In this document: positions 44,970 to 56,951 of the stretch, piece by piece | How positions within the stretch are numbered: the stretch's first letter is position 1 | Layout of the letters: each line of letters opens with the position of its first letter | DNA from: Isoetes taiwanensis | Lineage: Eukaryota; Streptophyta; Lycopodiopsida; Isoetales; Isoetaceae | Direction: 5' to 3' | Length of the DNA stretch: 64,000 nt | Assembly: GCA_021234155.1 (NCBI GenBank) | Contig: JAJEKV010000239.1 | Coordinates: forward strand, 250,001-314,000 | Made by a program: the position numbers and the translations under genes | Notes under the pieces: model-generated | What the model was told of the DNA's origin: nothing | The model's input: only the letters and a program-made list of their open reading frames with translations | The model's database searches: none

Positions 44970-47349
44970 CTACAAGATGGTGATGGCATTCACGTGCAAA
45001 GACTGTCTCACCAAGAACCCTCTTCTTTCGCTTGCGACCCTTTGGCCTTGCAATAGTGTTGCCATTGGAGTCACAAAAACCGTTGCCATGGTAGGAGCTG
45101 GGCCAATCGCAATGGTGCTTAGCAGCAAACGTTGTAGTTGTGCGCCTAGCTCCCTAAGCAAGAAATAAGCCTCTCTTGCAATGGTGGGATTGCTGGAAAT
45201 AGTGTCTCCGATATGTACAAGGCTGGCCTCTATACTTTCCCTGCAGACTTAGCTTGAGTTGCTGGAACCTTCTCCCGTCAACATCCCTACCATAATCCCC
45301 GGAATCCCATTTGATTCCCGCCGGGAGCATCAAAGCAACCGTCTTCCTCAATGTAAGCTTCGCCATGGTTCTCAAGTTAGCTAAAACCGCCACCTTGTGA
45401 GCCAAAGAGGGTTCCACAAACCCTTAAGATGTCCTCCTCCTTGTAGTTGGACATCATACGAAGAACCTTCACTTGGTGTTTACACATGTTACCTTTGATA
45501 CCCCAAGGCGGTCCAAAGATGACCAATTCTCATTGGCAACCACCACCAAGTAAGGGACTGATTACGTGTTCTCGTCCCATGCATCCATGTTCGCTCCATA
45601 CCTCCGGCCGTGCACGCTTTGTAATCCAAACCATCTAACCGCCGTGTCGAGGGAATGCCCGCGTGCACCAATAATAGTTGTCTCAACAATATGTTCTTGT
45701 TTTGCGGTTAAATTTGAAGCCATGTTCCTTCTTAAACTGGTCATATGACATATGTGTTTCTAATCGATTCACCAACATGTGCAATGACCAATCAAGCGCT
45801 TACTCCCTCTCGGTGCATGCTTGGAAAGCCCAAGCCTTTTCTTCATGTGGAAATGATAGGACTCGCCTCAAACATTAGTTTCTGGGTTTGCATGAGGATA
45901 AACTCTAGTGGCTGTAATCCGTAGGATATGTTTTGGTCCAAACCTTGTCCATGTAGGACACAACCTTCTTGTATCTCTTATATTTTTGCTTGAACTCTTC
46001 GAGGAGTCTCAAGCCTTCTACACGACAAGATTCCAAGTATGCCTCCCAAGTCTACCATCACCCTCGATGTGAGTGTCATACATAATGTGCCCCAACTCCT
46101 TGAACATTTCAGCCCTCACTTTCTTGTCCTTAACTTCGCTTCACTAACATCTTCAACCAGTTCCTCCTAACGTGCCACGAGCACATTTGGATTGCTGAAT
46201 TGGGCCATACTTCACCAAAGCCTTAATTTCAGCCTTAGCATCATCCACAATGAAGCATGAGGGTGTCCAAGCTGGATCCAACTTGTGAATGTGTTCTTTC
46301 ATAGCGTGAGCCATGGCGAATTTCTTACGTTTTCGACTAGAAGTCATAACCCATGCAATTGGCACACCATTCCCATGACTTGTCATAAACTATAGCAATG
46401 GTCATTGGTCTTGAAGGTTGAATCCATAGCAAGCGGCATTGCCTTACCATGTTCCAAATGAGAATCTTCATTTGGAATGGAGTGATAATACCTAAAGTGA
46501 ATGGTGCCTTCTTGATACAAGAATACACACTCGGTGTAGAGAAACCCACAACCTAATGCTCTACCGGAACATTTGGATGTAGCAGCCAGGTGTCTCTAGC
46601 AAGTTTGCGAGAGATATTGTACAGATCATCCATATCAAGAATCTGATCACGGTTTTTCACTTCAGAGGGGTTCATTCTCCTCTGCATGGCCCATTCCTCC
46701 TCGTGCTTTGTCATGACCTGTTGGAAAGTGTGGCTCTGATGCAGCAAATTCCTTGCCCAAAGCTTCATCTTCTTAGATAGCCGGGGGCCACATTGAACCT
46801 AGTTTTCTCGCAATTTGGGTCCTCCCCTCCATGGCATGCCTGCCCTTGCGAATCGATATGTTTCATCTCATAAAAAGTTATCTTTGTCCACTCTGGCCTC
46901 AAGTATAATTGCTTCAATTGGAAGTGGCACATGCACCCGCGCTTGATGCTGGCTCCCCTGAACCTCTTGGATTGAGATGGATCCAATCTCTTAGCTTCAG
47001 CCACCAAAGCCTTCCGTGTTTTGTCGAGCACCTTTCAGGTATTGCCCCGGAGGTCCATTGGACCATAGGCACACCAATAGCTGCAATATGTCCCCCCCAC
47101 CCCAATTCCGGAGTCCGGTTTATGTCAATCTCAAAATGCAAAGCAGAAACTGAACAAATAAATGCATTAAAAGAAGAAAATACACCGGATAATCGGATAA
47201 CACTGACATGGTGGTGCTGAGGTGCGCATTTTTGTCCACCTTCCTCTTCAGATCCCCCAGTTTTTTGCGGTTTGAAGACCTCTTGTAGTTGTAGAAGTTG
47301 GTGTTTGTGCCATCACAGGTCTCCTCTCCGATTATGAAATCAGCTGCCC
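44970..47349 (-). pseudogene. MULE (MuDR-like) transposase, decayed
   Basis: Read on the minus strand. An exon after TTTGTAG at 47350 gives AADFIIGEETCDGTNTNFYN and GDLKRKVDKNAHLSTT. Then come FRGASIKRGCMCHFQLKQLY and EWTKITFYEMKHIDSQGQAC (47031-46765), VKNRDQILDMDDLYNISRKL (about 46660-46600), the first catalytic region PLAMDSTFKTN (about 46440-46400), PIAWVMTSSRKRKKFAM with PSCFIVDDAKAEIKALVKYG (46386-46200), the C2H-like CSWHVRRNWLKML (about 46190-46150), HANPETNV then ESYHFHMKKRLG (about 45885-45830) and a SWIM zinc finger remnant GNMCKHQVKVLRMM (about 45490-45445). The D, D and E/C2H/SWIM order is that of Mutator-like transposases. Multiple frameshifts are present. The inverted minisatellite lies immediately downstream. 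Confidence 0.8.
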
Positions 47350-48110
47350 TGTTTCTACAAATGGAGAATTAAGAAAAGCACATGCTTTATAGATTTCAAT
47401 CTCCAAGTTAATCTAATTTCCTCTTTTCCAATATCAATGTATGCCTTTGGGACTGATGACTCGGACATCACCGTAATGTAGGGTCCAAATCTAAGAGCAA
47501 TAACACAAATAGATAAAAATGGAGAGATACAACATGGACCGAGGCGTGCATGCATAAATTTTAGATTGGATGTGGAGGATCGAATTACTTGGAAGGATGA
47601 TCCTATGCGATAACTTTGTTGAAACGAACCTCTTGAGACAAAAAAGAATATAGTAATTAGCGACGACCGGATCCTAGAGCTCCTCTGCCACTGTTTAAAA
47701 GGGATATTATTTCTGATAAGCTTAGCATTCCACATCTTTCTTCCAATACTAACCAAAATGCTGGCTTACCAGAGACCAAATCATCTGGCCAAAACTATTG
47801 CAACCACCATCAAGAGCAACAAGTTTGCATGGGCCATGATTCAGGCCCTAGGAAGAAAACCAAGCTGCCCTATTTGATCCATTTGAAGAAATCGAACCAA
47901 GAAAGAAGAGGATGAAAATCTGATGCAATATATACATTTTAGAAAAAAGGCGGAAGATGGATTCTTAATCAAACCTAGTAATTGCTTAGAAATAGAAGCT
48001 ACCTCTTGAAGAATATAGAAACATGCGCATACTGGATCGACCAAATGAGTCCGCCTGCTCAAAGAAGATCGGCTAGGAAGATTGGCGGGAATCAAGAAAA
48101 TTTTGGAACA
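47350..48110 (-). other. possible 5' region and intron of the MULE gene
   Basis: The TTTGTAG acceptor at about 47350 implies an upstream exon. A donor-like CTCTGGTAAGCC lies near 47770 on the minus strand, and open stretches (for example MIPANLPSRSSLSRRTHLVD at 48095) are present but unrecognised. Confidence 0.25.
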
Positions 48111-49385
48111 ATGTTATGACGCATCGATGCCACTTGTAATGTGTTACAAAATTCATAACCCTAATAGGGCCTAGGAATAAAGCTAGTAAAGCTAATCGAG
48201 GAATTTATCACATTTCAAGTCTACTAGGATGCATCCCCATTAGGGTGCAGCCCAGTTTTCCACATCCATTTTGATACAATAGAACAACAATAGAACAGTT
48301 TGTGTATGGAGAAGAGAATTTCAAATTAATTTCACTTAAAAGGAATAATATTATGACATAAGTCCATTTTTGTAGTGTCTGAAGAGCAAACCCTAGGGAT
48401 GGTTGGTGTGGAAATGGGATATGCCTCTCATATTCCATTTAAAGGTGGAGATGTTGGGCGACTATTGATTTGAGGACCCAGATTTATCTGAGGAGGAATG
48501 GCATATATTGAAAGTCGTTTACAACTGAACTTCTATTTGCATTTTATTAGCCCCTTTAGCTTACTACTCTTTCTTCGTCCCCAGCAGGAGTTACCTTTGC
48601 ATCGACTCTTGCTAATGGATCGGCTCCATCTCCCCGCCTCGCATCCACAACACAAAGGTTTATTTTTTGTTGCATTTATTTTCTTAAGTATTTGATCCGA
48701 TGCCTTTGCCCCTTCGACTTTTAGCGACAATTTTTAGTCGTAGGCATTTCTTCCAAAATTTGATCTTTAGAAGATTAGTTAACATCTTCTTGGTACTTTT
48801 TGGACGATCATCTTTATCTTTGTTGCGTAAATTTATAGCTTTTTAAGTGAACTTTTTCTCTTAGTCTTGCGCTCTTATGATATCTACATTTAGCATCTCC
48901 AACAAGCAAGCTATAGATCGGAGCGTGCTATGAAGAGAAATGGGTGTGAATATCATCCAATTTGCAAGGGAATTAGGGTGGCCAAAATTAGGTGTAGTTG
49001 CAATAAAATAAGGTGCATCTAGCAATAATTGTATAATTGTAGCAATCGTTAACCAATTTGAACTTCGAATTAGCATTTGGCTTGTTGGCTAGTAGTGTCG
49101 ACTGACGGATGTTACGAGCTTCAAAAAGTACATTTCTCTTGTATGTTGATTGTTTTCCTCTAGTCTTTATGGAGTTTTCACTAATTTGAATTACTTATTG
49201 GTCTGTAATCTTCTTAGCTTTTTTTTACTTGAGTATTCAGTTGTTTTATAAGATATGCTTAAGTTATTTGCTTTTATTCGTTGCTTTTTCTTGTATGAAA
49301 GATTATATGCTTGACCTTATTTGATATTTGTATTAGCCATTATGCGGAGCTACCTAATATCTGTTGAATTTGTGCCATGCTTTGG
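48111..49385. other. no recognisable feature
   Basis: AT-rich sequence without a supported coding region or element end. Confidence 0.4.
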
Positions 49386-49389
49386 TACA

Positions 49390-51060
49390 CTGAAAGAGAT
49401 GCACAAGCACAAGCTTAGAGACTTAATTCGATGTACACTTTCAAACTTGCCTCATTAGATGGCTCGTTAATAAGCTGGACATTGTGCGATCGAGCATGCC
49501 AACACAAAACAATAATTCGACTATGTGCTTGCATCCAAAAGGCTAGAGTTACTCTAGGATATATGTTTGAGGAGTAAACAATTGACCAAATGTCTAGATT
49601 GCCGAATATATGTTGTGTTTAGACTAGAACACTAGGCAAGAAATGCTAGCAAGTCGAGTTTGACTCTGTTGGTCATAATGCTTGGTCCCTAAAGTAAATT
49701 AGATGCTTTGGACTCATGCGCAAAGTCAAAACAGCGTTCGAGCTTGCTAGAGTGGTTAAACTAGGGGAACATGCCATTCCCCGTCGTGCCCACACGCCGG
49801 AGATGATAAATTTCAGAGTTCGCACATCCATACAATGGATATCCAAATTTTCTTTTCGAAGATGTCTCATGGGGCATGAGCTACCATTTGAATGGTGGAA
49901 TTAGCGGTCGAGCAGTTCTTATGCCCCGATACTTAAACCCTATAATGTGTAGGGTTAAGGTTTTGGCAGCCTTCCCGCCTTTGAAATGATCGAAAGCTTG
50001 CGTGCGGGGTTTTTCGAGGGTTTGAAGAGAGACCCTAAGTGAGTGAACAAAGAAACTCTCCAAACTTGCCCCATCAAGATGGCTTGTAACAAGCTGGCAT
50101 TTGTATTTGGACCCATGTTAGAAAGGAACAAAAATGACAGTTCTATCATGTGTTAGCATCTAGAAAGCTAGAGTTACCCTAGGACACATGTTTGTGGAGT
50201 AGACGATCGATCGAATGCCCGGATTTGTCGAGTACATTCTATGTTTTAGACTAGCATACTAGGCAAAAGTGCATAGAAGCGAAAGGTCGACTAGTTGCCC
50301 GTAACAAGTCGAGTTTGGTCATATCTTGGATTCCTAGCGTAAATTGGATGCTTTGGACTCATGTGAAAAGCCAAAACTACATTCCGAGCTCGTTAATAGC
50401 TGAGTTGGGGGAGCACACCCTTTCTGCGTCATGACCCTACGTCAAAAGAGGACCTCCGTGCAGTGAATGTCCAGTTTTTATTCTCGAAGATGTTTCATGG
50501 GACATTAGATACCATTTGAAGGTGGGATTAGCAGATGCATTTGTTTTGGTGCCCGATACTTAAACCCTACTAAGTCCTAAGGGTTCGGTTTTTGTAGCAT
50601 TCCCTGCCATTAAGTGGTGGGGAGCTTGCATGTACGATTTCCTCGAGGGTTCGACGTGAGACCCAAGAAAGAGAACAACAAAACCCTCCATAGGCATCGG
50701 TTCCAAACTTGCCACGTCGTGATAGCTCGTAACATGTTAGACATCATGCGACCAGGCATGCCAAAAAGGTACTGAGAATGGCGGGTCGATTGCGTGGTTG
50801 TATCTAGAGGACCAATACATGTTTAAGGAGTAGGCGATTGATCAAATGCCCAAATTGTTGAAGACATGCTATATTTACACTAGCACGCTATGTAAGGAGT
50901 GCATTAAGCGAAAGGGAGACTAGTTGCCCGTAGCAAGTCGAGTTTATGTCTATTGGCATAATATCCGTAGATTAATTTGGATGTTTTGGAATTATGAGCT
51001 CGCTAGAGTGGTTGAATTGGGAGAACACACCATTTCCTTGTCGTGCCCTCACGAAAAGGG
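49390..51060 (+). repeat. tandem repeat, about 630-655-bp unit, 2.6 copies
   Basis: AGCAAGTCGAGTTT recurs at about 49648, 50303 and 50931. Units share AGCTAGAGTTACCCTAGG, TAGACTAGCATACTAGGCAA, GATGCTTTGGACTCATG, TTGAATGGTGGAATTAGC and a CTTAAACCCTA / TAGGGTT inverted pair. The open frames in it (for example MRHLRKENLDIHCMDV at 49870) recur only through the repeat. Confidence 0.85.
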
Positions 51061-51749
51061 GAATTTTGGGGTTGGCAAAAATATTTCACTGTTGATGCTT
51101 CTCCTTCCAGACCACATGCCCCACTATCTCCATAGCTTATCATAGATCAAAGAGGGTGGCCATAATTATATTGGCACCCACTGAGGAGGAGAATTTGGGT
51201 TTGTGAATAAAAGGTGCATCAAGCAACACCATTACTTTGTCACCGATATCCTCATTACCTAAATAGACAAGATTGGATCTGCGGTTCTCCTTGTCAGATC
51301 ATCCAGGAAAGAACTGTGAGATGCCCACATGGGATTCCAACAGTGATGAAGAGAGTGATGAAAATATGGAAACACCGGAAGCAAATGTTCACGGCCATAA
51401 TGAAATAACGTTGGATGCAAATGCATAGCGATCTCCTTGCCACAAATGAAAATGTCTTATGCATATTATATAATGCTTTTGCAAGATGGATGTGTTCTCG
51501 ACATCTTTTCATCTGGTACGTTTTCTAGGATTGCTTTGATCCAGAAAAAGAGGAGTGTCGCTTTGGAACATGATGAGACAAAAACAAGGCTTCTTCGCAT
51601 AACTATACAAGCTAGTATTAGGTGATCCGTAAATAGAAGGCAAATGATAAAGATGAAGTTGAAAGAGAAAGTGGAAGGTAAAAAAGAATGAAATTTGAGA
51701 AAGAAGAGCGAACCTTACGGAACAGCCCTTGTTATGAATATAGTGAAAC

Positions 51750-52235
51750 TTGGAGGATGTAATAGACAATTTTGAGGGTGATAACTATGTCGACACATTG
51801 GATAAGTTGAGAAGATGTCACACCAATGCTAGTATAATGGACAATATAAAAAGAGGTATGGCTAATTTGGAGAGGGATTTGATCGCCAGTGATCCTCTTT
51901 TCCAAAATCTGGAAGCTTTGAATGATTGTTTAGATGCTTTCATGCCTCTAATTGGTTGCAAAGGCGTGTCGGTGACATGCCAAATGTTGGAGATGAGCCA
52001 ATAGAGCGAGTGCTCAACAATGATGTGGATTTTGGGGTGCCCTCAAGAATCCACTAAGATTGTTGATAGACTCCATCACAGACCATCCGGGCCCATCCTT
52101 GGTGCTCTAGGAGATGATCAAGAACTGCAAAATGAATTTGATGAGCAATTGCGCAAAAATCAGGAAGGTCTTATAAATTATGCTAATGATATCGAGCAAG
52201 ATATCTCGAGAACTCAAATGGGCACAAGCGCCTAA
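51750..52235 (+). pseudogene. unrecognised coding-like region
   Basis: Frame one (51750-52001): EDVIDNFEGDNYVDTLDKLR, NLERDLIASDPLFQNLEALN, CLDAFMPLIGC. After a frameshift near 51985: GDEPIERVLNNDVDFGVPS, then (52030-52233) PSGPILGALGDDQELQNEFD, LRKNQEGLINYANDIEQDIS. It is acidic, helix-prone and coding-like. There is no family match I can name. It ends 30 bp before the palindromic array at 52260. Confidence 0.4.
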
Positions 52236-52259
52236 AAGAAACTGAAATGGGTAAATTTC

Positions 52260-52510
52260 CAGCGGTTATATTTACTAAAATATACGTAACGTGTGACAAA
52301 ATTGTAATATTTGTCACGTATTACAAATATTATTTGTAACGCATGATAAAATTTGTCACAAGTTACAAACAAGTTCATAAAAAGTTTCATGACGCGTTAC
52401 AAGTATTTAACATTTGTCGGCGTTACAAACTTTAATGTTTTTTGTTACATGTGACAAGCCTAAAATTGTGTAGCAAATCCATTTGCATCACAAATCGATA
52501 TGTTACAAAC
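52260..52510. repeat. array of short TTTGT-N-ACAAA palindromes
   Basis: About nine imperfect dyads of 15-19 bp, such as GTAACGTGTGACAAAAT, TTTGTCACGTATTACAAAT, TTTGTCACAAGTTACAAAC and TTTGTTACATGTGACAAG. Such dense inverted short motifs resemble subterminal repeats where a transposase binds (for example in CACTA elements), but I see no matching element end. Confidence 0.6.
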
Positions 52511-53550
52511 CCCCATTAGCCCTTCAAGCTCAAAGATCTAAGCAAAAAAAATGGTTAAGGCGGATCACGATCAACATGATGCTTGTGATTCTTATGCGGC
52601 TAGCGCCAATTTTTGCGCAATTTTGGTAATTCCACCAAAAGGAATATCTCTACCACGGAATCACCAAAACCGGGATAACTTTATCTTCACCCATAGAGCT
52701 AGTTAAAATTCTCTTCAAGTACTTGTCACACAAGGCCCAAAAAAATAATTGTTATTGGTTTTTTACAATAGTTTTTATATGAAACTACTATATCTTATAT
52801 TATAATGTTATTGTGTAAGTGTTGGACCCAGACCCTAATTTGGATGGCCCGTGATTAGCCTAACTCAGCGTCCGGATTACAGCTGAAGCTAAAACAAAAG
52901 GGTCTTGGAAATATTAGGGTTTTAGGGACTGCCCTTTGCCTGAGACGACGATCCTTGAAGCCTACTTCATAGAAGGGCCACGAACACCAAAATGAGGATG
53001 ACCAGAAATCTTGCGCTAACTGTATGCAGCTCCAGCCATGGTGACCATGGAGCCAATTTACAAAACAATTCCGCCGCTTTCACCGTCAGCAGTTCCCATG
53101 CAAATCAAGCTAAGCCAGCGTAAATCATGTGGAAACTTTTTTTCTTACTTCCATTTAGCTGCCCAAATTTGGCCATGTATTTTATTGCATCTGCAGAGTT
53201 TTCCTGAATCTCTGAGAGTGTGGTCCGTGATTGAGTAGCCGCTTTTTTTTTCTTGCCTTGCGGGGACATGGCTTTGGGATGGCAAAACCTCTTCTTTGGC
53301 GGCAGAGTTATGGGGACAACACCGTTGTGACAAGATGGTGTGTGGCGAATGTAGCCCTTACGGATGCAATGGAGGAGGAATCCTTTGCTTTCTGAGAGGA
53401 GGTATGCTTTGCTTTCTCTCGAGGGGGTTTCGACAAATATAACGTTTATATATGGGCATGGAAGATTTGAATTCTTTAGGTTATGCTAATGCGGTATTGT
53501 AAATTTTAGTGGGCTCTCTCATTGTGCTAGAATAAAATGAAGCGGATTAG
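52511..53550. other. no supported gene
   Basis: Short open frames on both strands around 53038-53333 show no recognisable domain. Confidence 0.35.
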
Positions 53551-53555
53551 CGCCT

Positions 53556-53577
53556 GGGTAAAAGCATGCTAGGGTGT
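53556..53577 (+). repeat. solo terminal repeat related to the 14.3-kb MITE
   Basis: GGGTAAAAGCATGCTAGGGT plus GT matches the 22-bp ends of the MITE at 14342-14657 at 20 of 22 bases. No inverted partner is visible in the rest of the window. It lies 0.5 kb left of the transposase-like gene that starts near 54000. Confidence 0.6.
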
Positions 53578-53989
53578 CATACATTAGTTCTAAATTCATG
53601 TACTATTTTGCACTAGAAACCCGTTTTTATGTAATTTTGAATGTATGGTAGGAGGCCACGTGCTTGTCGTTATATATTTAAAATAAGGAATATATTTGAT
53701 TGTTTGTCATCATGACATGAAGTGGCCGACGGTTGTTGCGAAATTTTGGGCACAATCACTGGATTCCCTCCGATCCAAGCAAATTCCCTCCAATCCATCA
53801 AAGCAAGCAAATTCCTACAATTTACGGTCTAAGAATCTAAAACAAAGAAAAGAATTTCAAATTCTTGCCGGATCTTTGCATGCATATCGGTTTTCATAGT
53901 AGTAGTAGTGGCATGGCACAAGAAAATCAAAGTATGAACAGTAATTACTCGGTGATGTCCAAAATGAGGGCGGTGATAAAGAAATCGAC

Positions 53990-54660
53990 AAAGGGAAGCG
54001 AGAAAATGGTTGAACAAGATACTCTAAATGACATCTTTGAATGAAGTGAGAGTGATAATCATCAACGGTGAGAATGGCGGGATCATATTCCGGTACTTCA
54101 CCAAAAAAATCAGGAAAAAAGCGAGAAAAAGGTTGTTGAATGCTTTAGAAATGAAGCCGATTCTCTATCTCCGGTGAAAGAGAGGTATTGGTTTCGAGGA
54201 TCTTGCAAGATAAGAGCTCTTGGGGTTGTTTAAACACGTGATTGGGCTACCTTGAAGCGGTGGTGAAACATTCATTGTTATAAAATCTCAAAGATGGATT
54301 AGAAGAGGTTAAATCTTCTAATAGCGTTGACAAGTTGGCAGCCAAGCACTGCATTTTATCCATGATTGTTGGGAAAAATGGGGAATTGAAGCAAAAAGGA
54401 GTTGCTTCAAAAATGTTGAACTGCCATCCTCGAAATTTGTCATATCTTTGCTTGAGAAGAAAGAGAAGAATGAAAATTGCGGGGTCCAAGTATATGGGCA
54501 TTAGCGGTGAGTAAAGAGAAGATCGATTGTTTGGACGAAGACACAAAGCAATTAATCATCCAATTTTGGTTAAACAACACCAAGGTTTCACCTAAATACG
54601 GGGATGTAAGAAAGAAAAGGCATCGAGCAATCCGGTTTCTTGATATACCACGGGTATTTC
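53990..54660 (+). pseudogene. VDFAENY-type transposase-like gene, 5' part
   Basis: In several frames: KKVVECFRNEADSLSPVKER with YWFRGSCKIRALG (about 54128-54225), then EDTKQLIIQFWLNNTKVSPK followed by YGDVRKKRHRA (about 54534-54635). The FW.NNT.VSP..DVRKKR pattern is the N-terminal signature I recall for a transposase-like family whose core is at 61410-63140. The remainder is frameshifted. An acceptor-like TTATGCAG at about 54883 suggests introns. Two Helitrons now lie between this part and the rest. Confidence 0.5.
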
Positions 54661-54949
54661 ATTCTTTCTTTGTGTGAAATGCTTCCGATCCCTCATGTAT
54701 ATGTTCATTTTTATTGGAATTTATAGTATCTTCTTTGTTTTGATGTATGAATGCTTTCTAATGTGATCTATTATTTATGTATTCACTTTTACTTACTTTT
54801 ACATATGCAATCACCTTTGTTGGTTTGCTTACATTTATTGACCATGTATATTACACTAAATCTTCCTTTCTTATTTATGCAGTGACTCCAAAATTCTTAA
54901 GCAATGTACAGATTAGATATTTGCATAATATTGTATGTTATACATGTCT

Positions 54950-55205
54950 ATAGAGTACATATCTTGTACTCAGACTTTCGAGATAGTGCCTATGGACTTC
55001 AAGAATCTACTCTAGAACATTAATATGCTCTAGGGTACAAATAATGTACCCACACTGCTACTTTATCCTTACACACGTATTTAATGTACATGTGTAATGT
55101 ATATTCTGTTGTCCTTATGTATATTGTAAGTACATTCTGAGTACATATGAGTACATATGAGTGCATATGAGTACATATGAGTGCATATGAGTACATTATG
55201 AGTAC
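54950..55205 (+). repeat. AGTACATATG short tandem repeats
   Basis: 55130-55205 repeats GAGTACATAT and GAGTGCATAT. Looser GTACA words extend from 54950 and resume after the Helitrons (61358 onward: TAGTACATTTTGACTCGCAT), so this looks like intron sequence split by the insertions. Confidence 0.6.
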
Positions 55206-56024
55206 ACTAGTAATGGTGCCCGGCGTTCTTTGGGCGAAGTTGTTGATGCATGGTGGCATCTTTGTCTTCAAAGTAGTGTTATATGCAACTCCCACTCTTT
55301 AATATCTTTTATCTAATATCTTATGCGCCTAGAAATCACTCTATGAGAAAGTGAATATTTTGTTGTTCTATGAATTGAACTTGCAACTTTGGAAATAGTT
55401 CATTGAGCTTTGCATAGACAACCCCTTTGTGGGTTTAATTTTGCATCTTGTGCAATTAAGGTTCTTAAAGGATCTTTTTAGGTTTTTTTTTTTTTAAGGA
55501 TTGGAGAAGGCTCTAAATATTGGGGTGATTTAAAATAGTTTTGCATTGTGTTTTTTTTTTTTTTTTTTTTAGAAGTTCAATCGCACTGGACTTCTATTTT
55601 TGCCGATCATTTCTATTCAGATATCTGCTCTTATTTCGCTCAACCATATAACGCGCTTGCTTCAGATAATTGCATAAATCTTTGCTTCCGGATTTTTTCT
55701 TGTTGCAAATATTTACGTCAAATCTTTGATGCTCTCTCCACTCTGACACCTCTATGTTCAAATTTTGCATTGCATTTGTAGCCATTTCACTTTCATGTAC
55801 TCAATGTCTATTTCTATCGATTCAATGGTTTGTGGCCACGTATCTGTTTGATATATACCATGATCAACTTAAACAATACACAAAAGAATCACATAGACAT
55901 AAGGAGACACTTAAAACAACTATTGCACTCAAAATAGCAAGGTATCTAATGTGTACATACATAATGTGCAAAATAGCACTCGAAATAATAATCACCAGAT
56001 TGTGACATTATAAATTCTTCAAAA

Positions 56025-56290
56025 ATCCATTTTGGCATTGGTACACTTGAAATCATGATTTATTTGTGCTTCAAAAATCCATTTTGGCATTGGTACACTT
56101 GAAATCATGATTTATTTGTGCTTCAGGGACCATATCTAGGGACCAGAGAGAACGTGATTAAAAATCACCAGAAATGTTATTGACAAAATTGTGACATTAC
56201 ACATTCTTCAAAAAACATTATACATTATTCAAAAATCCACATTAGCATTCGCACACTTGAAGCCATGTTTTATTTGATTTATTTGTGCTC
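56025..56290. repeat. tandem duplication inside Helitron B
   Basis: AATCCATTTTGGCATTGGTA and the following TTGAAATCATGATTTATTTG occur twice in direct succession (56025-56124). A diverged third copy lies at about 56230-56290. Confidence 0.85.
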
Positions 56291-56501
56291 CAGGTACTGA
56301 GAAAAATGACATTCGGTCAACAATGTTACAAAAAAACTTGGAACAACAATATGAATGCATAACATCCTTAATTAAAAAAGCATTAAGTGATCATGCAATA
56401 GCTATTGCATATAGCCGTGGCTGCATATCAAAAATCTGAAACTGAGGATATGCGATAATATTTTGATCTGGCAGAAGGGATGTTAATAGCATGATACATA
56501 C

Positions 56502-56951
56502 CGTAAAAACATCTCTGAGAGCTACCACGTCCTTCCACAATGAATCAAGCTTCCAGCTCCTAAGAAAAGACCAAATAATGCTACACTCTTAACAGTTGTT
56601 TAGCCAATGTAATGAATTTTTTAATACACCAGACACCTGCATATGTGGATTTAAGGCATAAAAAGGGCGACACAAACTTCTTCACGGGTGAGATCTTGGG
56701 CAGTAGCAACAGTTCCATAAGCGTGGATTCTGTAGCTTAATCCTTGTATTCCTCATAATTACATCTCCGAGAACTGAAGGCTTTATTCTCATTAGAACAC
56801 TAGAACACCGGGCCAGCTTACTTCATTTGGAGTATCCAACATCCGAATAATCCTACTGAGCTGGTCAATATCAGAGATGCCCAAAAATAATGCTTCCCCT
56901 TGGATGAGTTCTTCAAACGTGCATCCAACAGTCCAGATGTCTATTCCAACA
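56502..56951 (-). pseudogene. CDK-like kinase exon and a following exon, captured in Helitron B
   Basis: Exon 56951-56822 follows TTCTTCAG and ends before GTAAGC. It encodes GIDIWTVGCTFEELIQGEAL then FLGISDIDQLSRIIRMLDTP. The D-x-W-x-x-G-C-x-x-x-E-L pattern is kinase subdomain IX, and SDIDQL with the WPG nearby is typical of cyclin-dependent kinases. The wording GISDIDQ resembles the CDKF/CDK20 type. Changes such as CTF for CIF and FLG for FPG suggest decay. A second exon with good sites (56559-56502, acceptor TTCTTAG, donor GTATGT) gives SWKLDSLWKDVVALRDVFT, not recognised. The catalytic loop is absent, so it cannot be an active kinase. Confidence 0.7.

Noticed and set aside
44500-47350. A complete MULE with long TIRs
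   Set aside because: The inverted minisatellite is on one side of the transposase only; no matching array or end was found beyond 47.4 kb.
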